Shown: positions 15,878-22,543, counted from the stretch's first letter. The stretch: 35,130 bases of DNA from Actinomadura geliboluensis (GCF_005889745.1 NZ_VCKZ01000034.1:1-35130); one strand, 5' to 3'. Numbers and translations: made by a program. Notes: generated by a model from the sequence alone, not told the origin.

Positions 15878-15891
15878 GGGACCTTCGCCCC
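15878..15891 (+). promoter_or_regulatory. DosR/DevR-like box upstream of the USP gene
   Basis: GGGACCTTCGCCCC matches 11 of 14 positions of the DosR core and lies 62 bp before the USP ATG at 15954. A second GGGAC (15855-15859) lies just upstream, as in tandem DosR sites. The intergenic region is divergent with the P1B-5 ATPase (start at 15777), so both genes could respond. Confidence 0.4.
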
Positions 15892-15953
15892 TGGGGCGGC
15901 GCGCGACGGGAGAAGAGCCTGGAAACAGGGAAGGACAACCGAAGGAGAACACG

Positions 15954-16802
15954 ATGTCCGAGCCGATCGTCGTCGGCATCGACGGCTCCGAGGAGTCGGA
16001 CCGCGCCGTGCGCTGGGCCGCGGCCGAAGCCGTCCTGCGCGAACGCGCCCTGCACATCGTCCACGCCCTGGAGAGCTGGCCCTACAAGGCGCCGCTGTTC
16101 AAGCCGGCCCAGAGCACCGAACGGATGACCCGCGCCGGGCACCGGCTGCTGACCGCGACCCGCGAGCGCATCCAGGAACAGTGGCCCGCCCTGGAGGTCA
16201 CGACCGCCCTGGTCGCCGAGGAGATCCCGCAGGCCCTGCACGCCCAGTCGGACAAGGCGTTCGAACTGGTGCTCGGCAGCCGGGGCCGCGGCGGGTTCGC
16301 CAGCATGCTCCTCGGCTCCACGAGCCTGCGCATGGCCGCGCGCCCCACCGTCCCGGTCGTGATCGTGCACGGGGACGCCGCCGACCGCGGCGAGGTCGTC
16401 GTCGGCATCGACCTGCTGCGGGACGTCGGCGCCGTCCTCGACTACGCCTTCGAGACCGCCGCGCTGCGGGACGCCCGGCTGCGCGTCGTGCACGCCTGGC
16501 AGACGTTCGGCACCCTCATCGAGGCCGGGTACGCCGTCGACGGCGAGCAGATCGAACGGGACCTGCGCGCCGAGGTCGTCCAGACCTGCGCGCCGCTGCG
16601 CGCCAAGTATCCGCGCGTGGACGTCGTGGACGAGATCATCCTGGAGCACCCGGTGACCGCGCTGTCCAACGCGTCCCGCAACGCGCGCCTTCTCGTCGTC
16701 GGCGCCCACCAGCGCCGCTGGACCGCGCCCCGGCTCGGTTCGATCGCCCACGGCGTCATCCACCACGCCCGCTGCCCGGTCGCCGTCATCCCCTCGGCCT
16801 GA
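15954..16802 (+). CDS. Tandem-domain universal stress protein
   Basis: A 282-residue two-domain UspA-type protein. Domain 1 starts PIVVGIDGSEES and holds the complete ATP loop GSRGRGGFASMLLGS. Domain 2 ends GAHQRRWTAPRLGSIAHGV, lacking the first two glycines of the loop, so it is probably not an ATP site. It is the sister of the USP at 4713-5567. ATG 15954 is chosen because GAAGGAG lies 5-6 bases upstream and the UspA strand starts directly after it; the frame is open further upstream but without family similarity. It is divergent from the P1B-5/hemerythrin ATPase and preceded by a DosR-like box, consistent with an oxygen- or redox-linked role. Confidence 0.93.
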   Translation: MSEPIVVGIDGSEESDRAVRWAAAEAVLRERALHIVHALESWPYKAPLFKPAQSTERMTRAGHRLLTATRERIQEQWPALEVTTALVAEEIPQALHAQSDKAFELVLGSRGRGGFASMLLGSTSLRMAARPTVPVVIVHGDAADRGEVVVGIDLLRDVGAVLDYAFETAALRDARLRVVHAWQTFGTLIEAGYAVDGEQIERDLRAEVVQTCAPLRAKYPRVDVVDEIILEHPVTALSNASRNARLLVVGAHQRRWTAPRLGSIAHGVIHHARCPVAVIPSA

Positions 16803-16849
16803 CCCGGCGACAGAGGGGCGACGCAAATGCCATTACCGAAACAAATGGA

Positions 16850-16876
16850 GACCATGACCTTCTCAATCGCATGGTC
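16850..16876. promoter_or_regulatory. Inverted repeat upstream of the TetR-like gene
   Basis: GACCATG (16850-16856) and CATGGTC (16870-16876) form a perfect 7-bp inverted repeat with a 13-base spacer. It lies 68 bp before the TetR-like start and 48 bp after the USP stop, so it could be an operator for the regulator or a weak terminator for the USP. Confidence 0.3.
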
Positions 16877-16943
16877 GCGCACCCGTGCGGGAGTAGTGGC
16901 TCAACGGGTGCAGCGCCCATGCGGGCGGGTATAGGGCGTCGAT

Positions 16944-17603
16944 ATGAACGCAGGTGCGGGTTCTGAACGAGAGCGGATCATTCAGGTCGCGACCCGGCTG
17001 TTCGCCGACCTCGGATTCGACGGCACCACCGGCGGCATGATCGCTGAGGCCGCCGGCGTGGACACCGCCGCACTGCTGCAACAAACCGGTGGCACGCTGG
17101 AGCTTTATCACGAGGTGATGCGGCGCGCGCACCTCATCGAGCGGGAGATGCTGGAGGACGCGGTCGAGTCCATGCGCCTGACCGTGGAGGGACTCCGTGA
17201 TTTCGCCGACACCTACCTGGACTTTCATCTGTCCAACCCTCACGTGGCCCGGCTGTGGCTGCACCGGTGGGTGGGGGACGCGGCCGGCAGCGCGGACTTG
17301 GAGTCCGAATACGAGCGGCCGCTGACCGACCTGGTCGGCAACGCCCTGCGGCCACTGGCGTCCCGGGGCGTCGACGTCGATTACATGCTGTGGACCTTGG
17401 TGTGGGCGATGACCGGGTTCGTCACCTACGGCGTGCCCAACCACGGCGATAAGCCCACGCCGTGGCGCGGCACCACCTCGCTGCCGCACGGCCACCGCGA
17501 CACCCTTGACGCGAAGGAGATCACGCGGTTCCGCTCACACCTGCACTTGTTGATCGACCGCGTCCTGCAGGCACCGGCCTCGGACCGTCTGCCCTCCTTG
17601 TAG
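16944..17603 (+). CDS. TetR/AcrR-family transcriptional regulator
   Basis: A 219-residue regulator. Residues about 9-55 form the TetR helix-turn-helix: RIIQVATRLFADLGFDGTT, then MIAEAAGVDTAALLQQTGG and LELYHEVM. The recognition-helix region is unusual, since the common YYHF-type motif is replaced by LLQQTGGTLELYHEV. The remaining 160 residues are the helical ligand and dimerisation domain, with a tryptophan-rich stretch LWLHRWVGD and LWTLVWAMTGFV. The ribosome site is weak. It stands between the USP and the CBS-domain gene, with its own upstream inverted repeat. Its ligand and targets cannot be told from the sequence. Confidence 0.85.
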   Translation: MNAGAGSERERIIQVATRLFADLGFDGTTGGMIAEAAGVDTAALLQQTGGTLELYHEVMRRAHLIEREMLEDAVESMRLTVEGLRDFADTYLDFHLSNPHVARLWLHRWVGDAAGSADLESEYERPLTDLVGNALRPLASRGVDVDYMLWTLVWAMTGFVTYGVPNHGDKPTPWRGTTSLPHGHRDTLDAKEITRFRSHLHLLIDRVLQAPASDRLPSL

Positions 17604-17731
17604 CCGTCATGCCTGCGGCTTCCCGGGGCAGGACGAGCAATGAAAAGGCGCACCCGCACGAGCGGGGCCCAGGCCGTCTCAACGGCCGAAGCTCGAACGG
17701 GCTGAATTCGATCAATGCAATGGAGGGGACA

Positions 17732-18106
17732 ATGCAGATCAGTAATGTTTACCGTCCGATGGTCTTCGGCTGCCCGGCGGATGAGCGGCTGGTCGACGTG
17801 GCGCGATGGATGAGGGACAACGAGATCGGGGCCCTGGCCGTGCTCGACGGCGAGCAGGTGCTCGGGATCATCACCGAGCGCGACCTCGTCGAGGCGCTGG
17901 CGACCTCGCCCGAACCGGCCTCGCAGTTGGCCGCGGCATACGCGTCCAAGCAGATCCAGACCGCCGGGCTGGAGGAGGACGCGCGCGAGGTGGCCCGCCG
18001 GATGCTGGACGCGGGAGTCCGCCACCTGCCGGTCCAGGACCAGGGCCGCGTGGTCGGCATGGTGTCGATGCGCGATCTGCTCGCCCTGGAGACCTGGACG
18101 ACCTGA
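17732..18106 (+). CDS. Two-CBS-domain protein, Hrp1-like
   Basis: A 124-residue protein made of a CBS-domain pair and nothing else. CBS1 (about 8-60) includes DERLVDVARWMRDNEIGALAV and LGIITERDLVEAL. CBS2 (about 70-122) includes ARRMLDAGVRHLPVQDQG and GMVSMRDLLAL. Such stand-alone CBS modules usually bind adenine nucleotides or metal and act as energy or redox sensors. The closest well-known parallel by size and layout is Hrp1 (Rv2626c) of the mycobacterial DosR regulon. ATG 17732 follows TGGAGGGGA at ideal spacing; the frame continues upstream to 17609 but that part has no CBS similarity. No DosR-like box was seen before this gene. Confidence 0.9.
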   Translation: MQISNVYRPMVFGCPADERLVDVARWMRDNEIGALAVLDGEQVLGIITERDLVEALATSPEPASQLAAAYASKQIQTAGLEEDAREVARRMLDAGVRHLPVQDQGRVVGMVSMRDLLALETWTT

Positions 18107-18142
18107 CATCCCCCGTGCCGCACGTGCCGCAGGCTGCCGTCC

Positions 18143-18532
18143 TCAGCGGCTCAGGGACTCCAGCGCCGCGGTGAGCCTCCCGGCGGCGGCCTCGGCGACC
18201 GGTTCGAGGCCGGGCTCTTCGCTCACCGTGACCATGACCTGGGGGTCCAGCGCTTCGACGAGGGTGTCGCCGTCTTCGGACCGGACGACGACATTGCAGG
18301 GCAGCAGCAGGCCGATCCGCCGGTCGGCCTCCAGCGCCCGGTGGGCGAGCGGCGGGTTGCAGGCGCCGAGGATCAGGTAGTCCTCCATCGTCTCGCCGAG
18401 CTTGTCCTGCAGCGTGGCGCGCACGTCGATCTCGGTGAGCACGCCGAACCCCTGCTCGCTCAGCGCCGCCCTGACCCGCTCGACGGCCTCGGCGAACGGC
18501 TGGTGCAGTCTGATGCTCATGCCGTAATCCAT
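18143..18532 (-). CDS. DUF302 family protein
   Basis: A 129-residue protein covered by one DUF302 domain. Typical text is visible: FAEAVERVRAALSEQGFGVLTEIDV, then YLILGACNPPLAHRALEAD, IGLLLPCNVVV and a C-terminal helix. The cysteine in GACNPP and that in LLPCNV are characteristic of the family. Its biochemical function is not established; DUF302 genes often sit beside sulfur, thioredoxin or metal genes, as here. ATG 18532 has AAAGGA about 8 bases upstream; an in-frame ATG at 18520 is possible. It is convergent with the CBS gene (36 bp apart) and divergent from the thioredoxin operon. The shared upstream region holds a clear CsoR-type operator and a degenerate one. Confidence 0.88.
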   Translation of the reverse strand: MDYGMSIRLHQPFAEAVERVRAALSEQGFGVLTEIDVRATLQDKLGETMEDYLILGACNPPLAHRALEADRRIGLLLPCNVVVRSEDGDTLVEALDPQVMVTVSEEPGLEPVAEAAAGRLTAALESLSR

Positions 18533-18648
18533 GAGATCGTCCTTTCGTCATCGACGGCCTGTGCAGGTGCCGGGTGATCGTCCTCCCCGAGCGGCTTCCT
18601 GCCGGCCGCGTTCCCTGTAGCAGGAAGCGCCGGTACGCGCGCCTCGTG

Positions 18649-18664
18649 GTACCCCTGCCCGTAT
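18649..18664. promoter_or_regulatory. Degenerate CsoR/CstR-type operator
   Basis: GTACCCCTGCCCGTAT keeps one perfect half-site (TACCCC) and a TAT end, but the right half reads CCCG instead of GGGG. It lies 40 bp upstream of the better operator at 18704 and on the DUF302 side of the divergent region. It may be a low-affinity second site or chance. Confidence 0.2.
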
Positions 18665-18703
18665 GTGAACGCCTGGAATCGACGACGGCCAGTGGTTGTT
18701 CTC

Positions 18704-18719
18704 ATACCCGTAGGGGTAT
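18704..18719. promoter_or_regulatory. CsoR/CstR-type operator before the thioredoxin operon
   Basis: ATACCCGTAGGGGTAT is an inverted repeat of ATACCC and GGGTAT, the form recognised by CsoR-family repressors. It lies 25 bp upstream of the thioredoxin ATG, within or just after the likely core promoter. The CsoR-family gene itself is the second gene of this operon, so autoregulation is expected. Confidence 0.6.
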
Positions 18720-18743
18720 TTCAAACCGTAAGAGGGGGCTGTG

Positions 18744-19118
18744 ATGGCCACGATCGAACTGACGCGCGAGAACTTCGAGGACGTGCTCGCCGGCGACGAC
18801 ATGGTCCTCATCGACTTCTGGGCCGGCTGGTGCGGGCCCTGCCGCTTCTTCGCACCCGTCTACGAGCGGGTCTCCGACGAGCACGCCGACATCGTGTTCG
18901 GCAAGGTCGACACCGAAGCCCAGCAGGAGCTGGCCGCCGCCTTCCAGATCTCCTCGATCCCGACCCTGATGATCATCCGCGACAGGGTCGTGCTGTACGC
19001 CCAGCCCGGCGCGCTGCGCGAGCCGGACCTGGAGAAGCTGATCGAGGAGGCCCGGGCCGTGGACATGGACGAGGTGCGCCGCCACGCGGCCGAGCACCAG
19101 CACAAGCACAGCGCCTGA
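18744..19118 (+). CDS. Thioredoxin
   Basis: A 124-residue cytoplasmic thioredoxin. It has the redox motif FWAGWCGPCRFF (Cys30 and Cys33) and the cis-proline loop ISSIPTLMI (about 71-79). There is a family-typical C-terminal helix, then an extra tail of about 20 residues ending HAAEHQHKHSA. The histidine-rich tail is not part of the standard fold and might bind metal. ATG 18744 is preferred, with AGAGGGGG about 5 bases upstream; GTG 18741 directly before it would add one residue. A CsoR-type operator precedes the gene and a CstR-like repressor follows it, 17 bp downstream. A role in reducing persulfides or protein disulfides during sulfur stress is inferred from this context. Confidence 0.93.
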   Translation: MATIELTRENFEDVLAGDDMVLIDFWAGWCGPCRFFAPVYERVSDEHADIVFGKVDTEAQQELAAAFQISSIPTLMIIRDRVVLYAQPGALREPDLEKLIEEARAVDMDEVRRHAAEHQHKHSA

Positions 19119-19135
19119 GAAGGGAGGCGGCGACG

Positions 19136-19411
19136 ATGGAACTGGACAAGGAGTCCTTGGCCGGGGTCGCCGTGCGGCTCCGGCGCGCCCAGGGGCAGAT
19201 CGGCGGCGTCATCAAGATGATCGAGGAAGGCCGCGACTGCGCCGACCTGATCAACCAGCTCGCCGCCGCCTCACGGGCGCTCGACCGCGCGGGGTTCAAG
19301 ATCATCGCAACCGGCCTCGAACAGTGCGCGGCACGCGAGGAGGACGCGGGATCGCAGCAGGCCGAGCTCGACCGGGCCCAGTTGGAGAGACTGTTCCTGA
19401 CGCTCGCCTGA
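19136..19411 (+). CDS. CsoR-family repressor, CstR-like (persulfide-sensing pattern)
   Basis: A 91-residue all-helical repressor of the CsoR/RcnR family (DUF156). It shows the family's RLRRAQGQIGGVIKMIEEGR helix and a second helix with LINQLAAASRALDRAGF. Two cysteines, Cys35 (GRDCADL) and Cys64 (LEQCAAR), sit at the spacing of the two sensor cysteines of the family. The histidine four residues before the second cysteine, needed for copper binding in CsoR, is Gly60 here. This Cys-Cys, no-His pattern is that of CstR, which senses persulfides. The neighbouring thioredoxin and the opposite sulfurtransferase operon fit that reading. Sites of the ATACCCC..GGGGTAT type lie before both operons and are its probable targets. 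Confidence 0.9.
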   Translation: MELDKESLAGVAVRLRRAQGQIGGVIKMIEEGRDCADLINQLAAASRALDRAGFKIIATGLEQCAAREEDAGSQQAELDRAQLERLFLTLA

Positions 19412-19427
19412 CGCTCGCCTGACGCGG
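19397..19427 (+). repeat. Short tandem repeat over a stop codon
   Basis: The 11-bp unit CTGACGCTCGC occurs twice in a row (19397-19407 and 19408-19418), followed by a partial third copy. The stop codon of the CsoR-family gene lies inside the second copy. Slippage here would alter the last residues of that protein. Confidence 0.6.
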
Positions 19428-19470
19428 CCGAGCCCTCGGTCCGCGTCCAAGGCCGGTCGAGGAGGAAGCC

Positions 19471-20082
19471 ATGGACAGCGCCGAGTGGGATCGCCGGTAC
19501 GCCGGCAGTGAACTGGTCTGGTCGGCCGGGCCGAACCGGTGGGTGGAGGAGGTCGCGGCGGATCTGCCGCCGGGCCGTGCCCTCGACCTGGCCGCGGGCG
19601 AGGGGCGCAACGCGCTGTGGCTCGCCGAGCGCGGCTGGACGGTCACCGCGGTCGACTTCTCCGCCGCCGGGCTCGCCCGTGCCCGCTCGCTCGCCGAGCG
19701 GAGGCTCGGCGAGCACGCGGGCCGGGTCCAGCTGGTCGAAGCCGACCTGCGGGAGTACACCCCGGCCCGCCACGGCGCCGACCTTGTGATCGTCGCTTAC
19801 CTCCAGGTGGACGAGCGGCTGCGCCGCGACGCCCTCCGCGCGGCGGCCGACGCGGTCGCGCCCGGTGGGCGGCTGCTCGTCGTGGCCCACGACAGCGACA
19901 ATCTCGCGCACGGTTTCGGCGGACCCCCGAACCCCGCCGTCCTGTACACCGCGCAGGACGCGGCATCGGACATCGAGGGACGTGGTCTCCAGGTCCTGCG
20001 GGCGGAGCCGAGAACGCGGGAAGTCTCCACCGATGCCGGCCCGCGCACGGCCATCGATGCGTTCTTGCTCGCCCGTCGCTGA
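19471..20082 (+). CDS. Class I SAM-dependent methyltransferase
   Basis: A 203-residue methyltransferase with the Rossmann-type fold. Motif I ALDLAAGEGRNALWLAERG (about 37-55) binds S-adenosylmethionine. The acidic end of strand 2 is TAVDFSAAG, motif II VEADLREY follows, and then LVIVAYLQV and the post-motif APGGRLLVVAHD. The N-terminus WDRRYAGSELVWSAGPNRW resembles the TehB/thiopurine methyltransferase-like group, which can methylate sulfur, selenium or tellurium compounds. This makes a thiol or sulfide substrate attractive in this context but it is not proven. It follows the CsoR-family gene by 59 bp and is probably the third gene of that operon. Two strong hairpins lie downstream. Confidence 0.88.
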   Translation: MDSAEWDRRYAGSELVWSAGPNRWVEEVAADLPPGRALDLAAGEGRNALWLAERGWTVTAVDFSAAGLARARSLAERRLGEHAGRVQLVEADLREYTPARHGADLVIVAYLQVDERLRRDALRAAADAVAPGGRLLVVAHDSDNLAHGFGGPPNPAVLYTAQDAASDIEGRGLQVLRAEPRTREVSTDAGPRTAIDAFLLARR

Positions 20083-20186
20083 CCTGCCTGCCTCGTCCCG
20101 CTGGGCCGGCCCCAACTGGCCGCGCTGACCTCCCGGTCGGAATCCATGGGCGATCTGTCGCTGTGTGGGCTTCCCGGACATAGAGG

Positions 20187-20220
20187 ACGGCTCCCACATG
20201 GCTGTGCACGTGGGAGCCGT
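20187..20220. terminator. Strong hairpin terminator, first of a tandem pair
   Basis: ACGGCTCCCAC (20187-20197) pairs perfectly over 11 bp with GTGGGAGCCGT (20210-20220) around a 12-base loop. It lies between the convergent methyltransferase (stop at 20082) and sulfurtransferase fusion (stop at 20267). No T tract, as usual in actinomycetes. Confidence 0.7.
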
Positions 20221-20225
20221 AGTGG

Positions 20226-20255
20226 GCGTCCTGCCGGGTGGGCCCGGCAGGACGC
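20226..20255. terminator. Strong hairpin terminator, second of a tandem pair
   Basis: GCGTCCTGCCGGG (20226-20238) pairs perfectly over 13 bp with CCCGGCAGGACGC (20243-20255) around the loop TGGG. It ends 11 bp from the stop of the reverse-strand fusion gene and is symmetrical, so it can stop transcription from both sides. Confidence 0.75.
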
Positions 20256-20266
20256 GCGGGTATCGG

Positions 20267-21661
20267 TCAGGCCGGGGCGTGGGCGGCGGCCCAGGCGCCG
20301 TAGCCGCCGAGCAGGTCGGCGACCCGGGTGCGGCCGGACCGGCGCAGCAGGCTCGCGGCGGCCGAGGAGCGGGCGCCGCCCGCGCAGTGGACGACGATCC
20401 GCCGGTCGGCGGGAATCGCGTCCAAGCGGCCGGGCAGCTCGGCCAGCGGGATGTTGACCGCGCCTTCGATCCTGCCGTCCGCGAGTTCGCCGGCGTTGCG
20501 GACGTCGATGAGCAGCGGCGGCTCGGCGCCCCCGAGTTCGTCGCGCAGCTGGGCGAAGGTGACCCGCTCGGCCTGGGCGATGCTCCCCTCGGGCGCCCGT
20601 GTGAAGGCGTCCTCGGGGTCTGCCAGGTAACCCGCCGCCGTGTCCAGGCCGATGCGGGCGAGACGGGTGATGATCTCCTCCGCCCGGTCTTCGGGGGCGA
20701 TCACGACGATCTCCCGCCCGGGTTCGATGAGCATGCCGGCCTGCTCGGCGAACCGGCCGTCGGCGGGGACGTTGATCGAGCCGACGAGGTGGCCGGCGGC
20801 GAACTCCTGCGGGTCGCGTGCGTCGACGACGGCCGCGCCGGCGTCGCGGCGCGCCAGGACGTCGCCGAGCGGCAGTTCCCGCAGGTGCTCCTCGACCTTC
20901 AGCAGCTCCCGCTCCTTGCGGTTGAGGATCGCGTCGTAGCCGAAGTAGTTCGGGGCGGGGGGCTGGCCCTCGGTGACGATGTCGACGAACTCCCGCTCGC
21001 CCATGGGCACGCAGGCGTAGTTGCCGAGCCGCTGCGCGCCGATGGTGGACTGGAGTTCGCTCGACAGGTTCTTGCCGCAGGCCGAACCGGCACCGTGCGC
21101 GGGGAAGAGCCTGGTCTGGTCGGGCAGCGCCATCAGCTTGTGCTGGACGGTGTCGTAGAGCATCCTGCCGAGCTCGTCGGCGGAGACGCCGATGGAGGCC
21201 AGCAGGTCGGGGCGGCCGACGTCGCCGATGAACAGGGCGTCGCCGGTCAGGACGCCGTAGGGCGTGCGGTCGCCGGAGTGCTCGAAGACCAGGACGCTGA
21301 TCGACTCGGGGGTGTGCCCCGGGGTCTCCAGGATCTCCAGGGTCACCTCGCCGAGGCTGATGCGCTCGCGGTCGTGCAGCTTGCGGATCGGGAACTCCGC
21401 CTCGGCGCGCGCGCCGTAGCCGATCCACGCCCCGGTGCGGGCCGCCAGTTCGAGGTGGCCGGAGATGAAGTCCGCGTGGAAGTGGGTGTTGATCACGCCC
21501 TCGATGTGAAGGCCGTTCGCCGCGGCGTCGTCGAGGTACTCGGACACGTCCCGGCGCGGGTCGACGACGACGGCGCGTCCGGTCCGCTTGTCGCCGATCA
21601 GGTAGGACGCCTGGGACAGGCACTCCAGGTAGTGCTGGGCGAAGTACATCGGCGTCTCCAT
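20267..21661 (-). other. Internal start: separable persulfide dioxygenase-rhodanese product
   Basis: The in-frame ATG at 21661 is preceded by GGAAGGAAA about 8 bases upstream, a plausible ribosome site. Translation from here gives 464 residues beginning METPMYFAQHYLECLSQ, the usual start and length of stand-alone metallo-beta-lactamase/rhodanese proteins. The cell may make the soluble enzyme alone, the fusion, or both. Sequence cannot decide. Confidence 0.45.
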
Positions 21662-22543
21662 CGCTTGGGTTTCCTTCCGCGGATCGGGGGTCGGGAGGGC
21701 GGCGGTCCCGCGCCGGGACCGCCGGACGGTCAAGGTGATCGCCCCGGCGAGGGCGACGAGGGCGACGGCCGCCAGGAAGATCGGCCGGGCCTGTGCAGGG
21801 AGTTCCTGCGCGACGACGAAGACGGACATCACCAGGACGAACCAGCCGAAGGCCTTGCGCAGCCGCTCGGGATCGACCTTTCCGGCGAGCCGGGAGCCGA
21901 GCAGTCCTCCGACGGCCGCCAGCGCGGTGACCGAGAGGGCGAGCGTCCAGTCGATGTGCACGCTCTGCAGGTAGCCGGCGAGTCCCGCGAAGGACTTCAT
22001 CGCGATGACCAGCAGGGAGGTGCCGACGGCGATCGGCATCGGCAGCCCGCCGAGCAGGGCGAGGGCGGGCACCACCAGGAAGCCGCCGCCCGCGCCGACC
22101 AGCCCGGTGACCAGGCCGACGGCCGCGCCCTCCACGAGGATCTTGGCGAGCGGCATGTTCCCGGCGCGGTGGCCGGGTTCGGGCTCCTTCCGGCCGCGGA
22201 GCATCGCCCCGGCCGTGACGGTCATCATGATCCCGAAGGCGATCAGCAGCACGTTCGCGGGGATGAACGCGGCGAGCCTGCCTCCCGCATAGGCGCCGGC
22301 CATGCCCGCGGAGCCGAACAGCAGGCCGGTGCGCCACCGGATCCGCCCGGCCCGCGCATGCGGGACGGCCCCCACCACGCTCGTCACGCCCACGACGAAC
22401 AGCGACATGGCGATCGCCTGCTTGGCGTCCACCCCGGCCAGGTAGATCAGCACCGGGGTGGTGAGGATCGAACCGCCCCCGCCGAACACCCCCAGCGTGA
22501 CCCCGATCAGCACTGCCGCGGCGAGTGTGAGCGCGAGGGTCAT
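20267..22543 (-). CDS. TauE/SafE transporter fused to persulfide dioxygenase and two rhodaneses
   Basis: One uninterrupted 758-residue frame. Residues 1 to about 275 are a TauE/SafE-type membrane transporter with about eight helices, starting with a glycine-rich segment (GVFGGGGSILTTP) and a mirrored repeat (GAGGGFLVVPALALLGG). After a proline-rich linker (about 280-294) comes a metallo-beta-lactamase domain (about 300-540) with THFHADF (His354, His356, Asp358), TPGHTPES, GDALFIGD and PAHGAGSACGK. This is the persulfide dioxygenase (ETHE1/CstB) type, oxidising persulfide sulfur to sulfite. A first rhodanese (about 565-640) lacks its cysteine. The second (about 660-758) has Cys720 in HCAGGARSS. 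In other bacteria the transporter and the enzyme are usually separate genes. Sulfite made inside could be exported by the same polypeptide. An internal start at 21661 may also be used. Confidence 0.88.
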   Translation of the reverse strand: MTLALTLAAAVLIGVTLGVFGGGGSILTTPVLIYLAGVDAKQAIAMSLFVVGVTSVVGAVPHARAGRIRWRTGLLFGSAGMAGAYAGGRLAAFIPANVLLIAFGIMMTVTAGAMLRGRKEPEPGHRAGNMPLAKILVEGAAVGLVTGLVGAGGGFLVVPALALLGGLPMPIAVGTSLLVIAMKSFAGLAGYLQSVHIDWTLALSVTALAAVGGLLGSRLAGKVDPERLRKAFGWFVLVMSVFVVAQELPAQARPIFLAAVALVALAGAITLTVRRSRRGTAALPTPDPRKETQAMETPMYFAQHYLECLSQASYLIGDKRTGRAVVVDPRRDVSEYLDDAAANGLHIEGVINTHFHADFISGHLELAARTGAWIGYGARAEAEFPIRKLHDRERISLGEVTLEILETPGHTPESISVLVFEHSGDRTPYGVLTGDALFIGDVGRPDLLASIGVSADELGRMLYDTVQHKLMALPDQTRLFPAHGAGSACGKNLSSELQSTIGAQRLGNYACVPMGEREFVDIVTEGQPPAPNYFGYDAILNRKERELLKVEEHLRELPLGDVLARRDAGAAVVDARDPQEFAAGHLVGSINVPADGRFAEQAGMLIEPGREIVVIAPEDRAEEIITRLARIGLDTAAGYLADPEDAFTRAPEGSIAQAERVTFAQLRDELGGAEPPLLIDVRNAGELADGRIEGAVNIPLAELPGRLDAIPADRRIVVHCAGGARSSAAASLLRRSGRTRVADLLGGYGAWAAAHAPA

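Noticed and set aside
13483..16128. A forward open frame of 881 codons
   Set aside because: It runs antisense to the P1B-5 ATPase and has no recognisable domain; the ATPase/hemerythrin frame has every expected motif.
18540..18556. Sequence CCTTTCGTCATCG before DUF302, matching part of the DosR-like site at 1773
   Set aside because: The left half GGGAC is missing and the stretch contains the DUF302 ribosome site in reverse, so the match is more likely chance.
19136..19411. Copper-sensing CsoR
   Set aside because: The required histidine is replaced by Gly60, and the neighbours are sulfur-handling genes with no copper ATPase or chaperone adjacent.
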